Positions 5,934-7,557 of a stretch of DNA of 7,557 nt are shown piece by piece. The notes beneath the pieces were generated by a model, which searched no databases, had not been told where the DNA came from, and saw nothing but the letters and a program-made list of their open reading frames with translations. The stretch covers positions 1-7,557 of the forward strand of contig CAMAWS010000148.1 in assembly GCA_945861845.1 (NCBI GenBank). Reading direction: 5' to 3'. A program made the translations under genes and the position numbers. The DNA comes from Candidatus Sulfopaludibacter sp. SbA3 (lineage in GTDB: Bacteria > Acidobacteriota > Terriglobia > 20CM-2-55-15). Position 1 is the first letter of the stretch. The number at the start of each line of letters is the position of its first letter.

Positions 5934-7557
5934 ATGAAAACCCTTCTAAGAAGACTGGCGCTGATCTTGATGCCAATCCTGGTTCTGGTGACCGGGTCGG
6001 CATCCATTAACCTTGCGCAGTCCCGAACAACGCCTCCAACCCGCACGCAGAAGATGTCGAAAGACCTCCAGGGGAGAGATCCCCAGTTGATGGTGGACGT
6101 GATTGTTCAATACAGTGTCGTTCCCACCGACAGGCACCACCGGAAGGTGACGGACAAGGGTGGACGTTTCAACCAGGATTTAAGTCTGGTGAAAGCCGGC
6201 GCCTATTCAATGTCGGCCGCGGACGCCAAAGCGCTGTCTGCGGATTCCGATGTGGCGTACATCACGCCGGACCGGCCAGTCCAGGGTGCGCTGGACTACG
6301 CCAACGAGGCCGTTGGAGCAAACCTGGCGTTGAGCTACGGCTGGGATGGAACCGGTATTGGAGTTGCCGTCATTGACAGCGGCGTGAATTACAACTGGGA
6401 TCTCAACCTCGGCACCTCCAACTCGAAAACCCGAATTGTCTATGGGCAGAGTTTCCTGGGTGCCAAGTCCAAGCCGTCAGACGAGTTTGGCCATGGAACC
6501 CATGTCGCCGGCATTCTTGCCGGCAACGGTAATATGTCCGGTCTCCTGATGTCTGCTACGCGAACCTTTCGAGGTGTCGCGCCAAAAGCCAATGTGATCA
6601 ACTTCCGCGTGCTGGACGCCAATGGCGCCGGTACCGATAGCGGGGTGATCGCCGCCATTCAACAGGCGGTTCTTCTCAAGAACAAATACAACATCCGGGT
6701 CATCAATCTTTCTCTGGGCCGTCCCGTATTTGAGAGCTACACCACTGATCCGCTCTGCCAGGCCGTAGAGGCCGCCTGGAAAGCCGGCATCGTCGTCGTA
6801 GTTGCCGCCGGCAACGAAGGCCGCAGCAATTCATTCGGACAGCAGGGTTATGCCACCATCAGTTCCCCCGGTAACGATCCTTACGTCATTACCGTCGGCG
6901 CCATGAAGACGTTGAGCACGGCCCTGCGGACCGACGATCAGATTGCCAGCTACAGCGCCAAAGGCCCCAGCCGGTTCGATCACGTCGTTAAACCCGATCT
7001 GGTGGCCCCGGGGAATCGCCTGATTTCCCTGGTCGCATCCAACAGCCAGCTGAAAACGCAATCCTCGGTGAACCTGATTCCCACTGCGTATTACATGAAC
7101 ACGGCTTCGACGGCGACGTCCGGGGATTACTACCGCCTGAGCGGAACGAGCATGGCGACGCCGATGGTGAGCGGCGCTGCGGCATTGCTGCTGCAGAAGG
7201 ATCCGACGCTGACACCGGACCAGGTGAAAGCGCGGCTCATGAAGACCGCCTCCAAGAGCTTTCCCAGCGTCAGCACAGCCGTTGATCCTGTAACTGGCGC
7301 CACCTATACCAGCCAGTACGACATTTTCACGATCGGTTCCGGCTACCTGGACATCGTTTCTGCGCTCGCCAATTCCGACCGGGCGGCAAAGCCAGCGCTG
7401 TCCCCGAAAGCCGTGTACGATCCCGGCACGGGCAATGTCTATGTCGTCACCGACGCGGCGGCAGTATGGGGTGATGCAGCGGTGTGGGGCGATTCCGCAG
7501 TCTGGGGCACATCCGCGGTCTGGGGAAGCAATGTCTTTCTAAACGGAAGCGCCGCCG
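5934..7557 (+). CDS. secreted subtilisin-like (S8) serine protease with AVWG repeats, 3'-truncated by window edge
   Basis: An exported endopeptidase; 541 codons are visible and the frame is still open at the window end. The N-terminus MKTLLRRLALILMPILVLV is a signal peptide, probably cut near GSAS or NLAQS. Residues about 50-115 look like an I9-type inhibitory propeptide (LMVDVIVQY ... DVAYITPDRPV). The peptidase S8 domain (about 135-435) has the full triad: D148 in VAVIDSGV, H187 in GHGTHVAGI and S406 in SGTSMATPMVSG, with oxyanion-hole N294 in VAAGNEG. After it comes a Tyr/Val-rich linker and hexapeptide repeats of AVWGxx type from residue 510. It is divergent from the kinase gene, 214 bp apart. 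The length and nature of the missing C-terminus are unknown. Family and activity secure; the physiological substrate is not inferable. Confidence 0.96.
   Translation, partial: MKTLLRRLALILMPILVLVTGSASINLAQSRTTPPTRTQKMSKDLQGRDPQLMVDVIVQYSVVPTDRHHRKVTDKGGRFNQDLSLVKAGAYSMSAADAKALSADSDVAYITPDRPVQGALDYANEAVGANLALSYGWDGTGIGVAVIDSGVNYNWDLNLGTSNSKTRIVYGQSFLGAKSKPSDEFGHGTHVAGILAGNGNMSGLLMSATRTFRGVAPKANVINFRVLDANGAGTDSGVIAAIQQAVLLKNKYNIRVINLSLGRPVFESYTTDPLCQAVEAAWKAGIVVVVAAGNEGRSNSFGQQGYATISSPGNDPYVITVGAMKTLSTALRTDDQIASYSAKGPSRFDHVVKPDLVAPGNRLISLVASNSQLKTQSSVNLIPTAYYMNTASTATSGDYYRLSGTSMATPMVSGAAALLLQKDPTLTPDQVKARLMKTASKSFPSVSTAVDPVTGATYTSQYDIFTIGSGYLDIVSALANSDRAAKPALSPKAVYDPGTGNVYVVTDAAAVWGDAAVWGDSAVWGTSAVWGSNVFLNGSAA
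7461..7532 (+). repeat. 18-bp tandem repeat encoding AVWG hexapeptides
   Basis: Four consecutive 18-base units encode AVWGDA, AVWGDS, AVWGTS and AVWGSN (residues 510-533 of the protease). Val and Gly codons differ in their third base between units (GTA/GTG/GTC; GGT/GGC/GGA) while the amino acids stay fixed, so selection acts on the protein rather than this being fresh DNA slippage. Further degenerate units may follow beyond the window. Confidence 0.9.

Noticed and set aside
1..7557. CRISPR array, tRNA or rRNA gene, phage or toxin-antitoxin genes
   Set aside because: None seen: no spaced direct repeats, no tRNA or rRNA-like sequence, and all long coding regions are explained by the five genes listed.

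Overview
The window looks like chromosomal DNA of a moderately GC-rich bacterium. I infer an Acidobacteriota-like host (for example a Solibacter or Bryobacter relative). This rests on recalled resemblance, not a search: a secreted S8 protease with AVWG hexapeptide repeats, a histidine kinase with a polytopic membrane sensor domain, and the style of the REC-PAS-GGDEF-EAL protein. The phylum call is moderate to low confidence.

Layout. (1) 1-787 (+): C-terminal three quarters of a FecCD/BtuC-type ABC permease for iron-siderophore, haem or B12 uptake. It is followed by a ribosome-binding site and a 7-codon GTG reading frame that may be the stump of the missing ATPase gene. (2) 827-1213 (-): a stand-alone 128-residue receiver protein. 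(3) 1214-1499: a 286-bp divergent intergenic region with inverted repeats. (4) 1500-3647 (+): a 715-residue REC-PAS-GGDEF-EAL c-di-GMP enzyme. (5) 3644-3812: a short non-coding inverted-repeat element, MITE-like. (6) 3809-5719 (-): a 636-residue membrane PAS histidine kinase without its own receiver. (7) 5720-5933: a 214-bp divergent intergenic region with two hairpins. (8) 5934 to the window end (+): a secreted subtilisin-like protease, cut by the window edge inside or just after its AVWG repeats.

How the genes may work together. The kinase has no receiver, and two receiver proteins lie beside it, so a local phosphorelay is plausible: the kinase phosphorylates the single-domain receiver and/or the receiver of the GGDEF-EAL protein, and so tunes c-di-GMP. 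The protease is divergent from the kinase and could be an output, but nothing in the sequence proves this. The permease is probably an unrelated neighbour.

The most striking observation is the element between the convergent GGDEF-EAL and kinase genes. Its imperfect terminal inverted repeats (21 of 27 positions, counted by eye) sit exactly on the stop codons of both genes. Removing it and one copy of the flanking CTAG leaves a single CTAG that would serve as the stop codon of both genes. The insertion duplicated that site, so both proteins kept their original ends.
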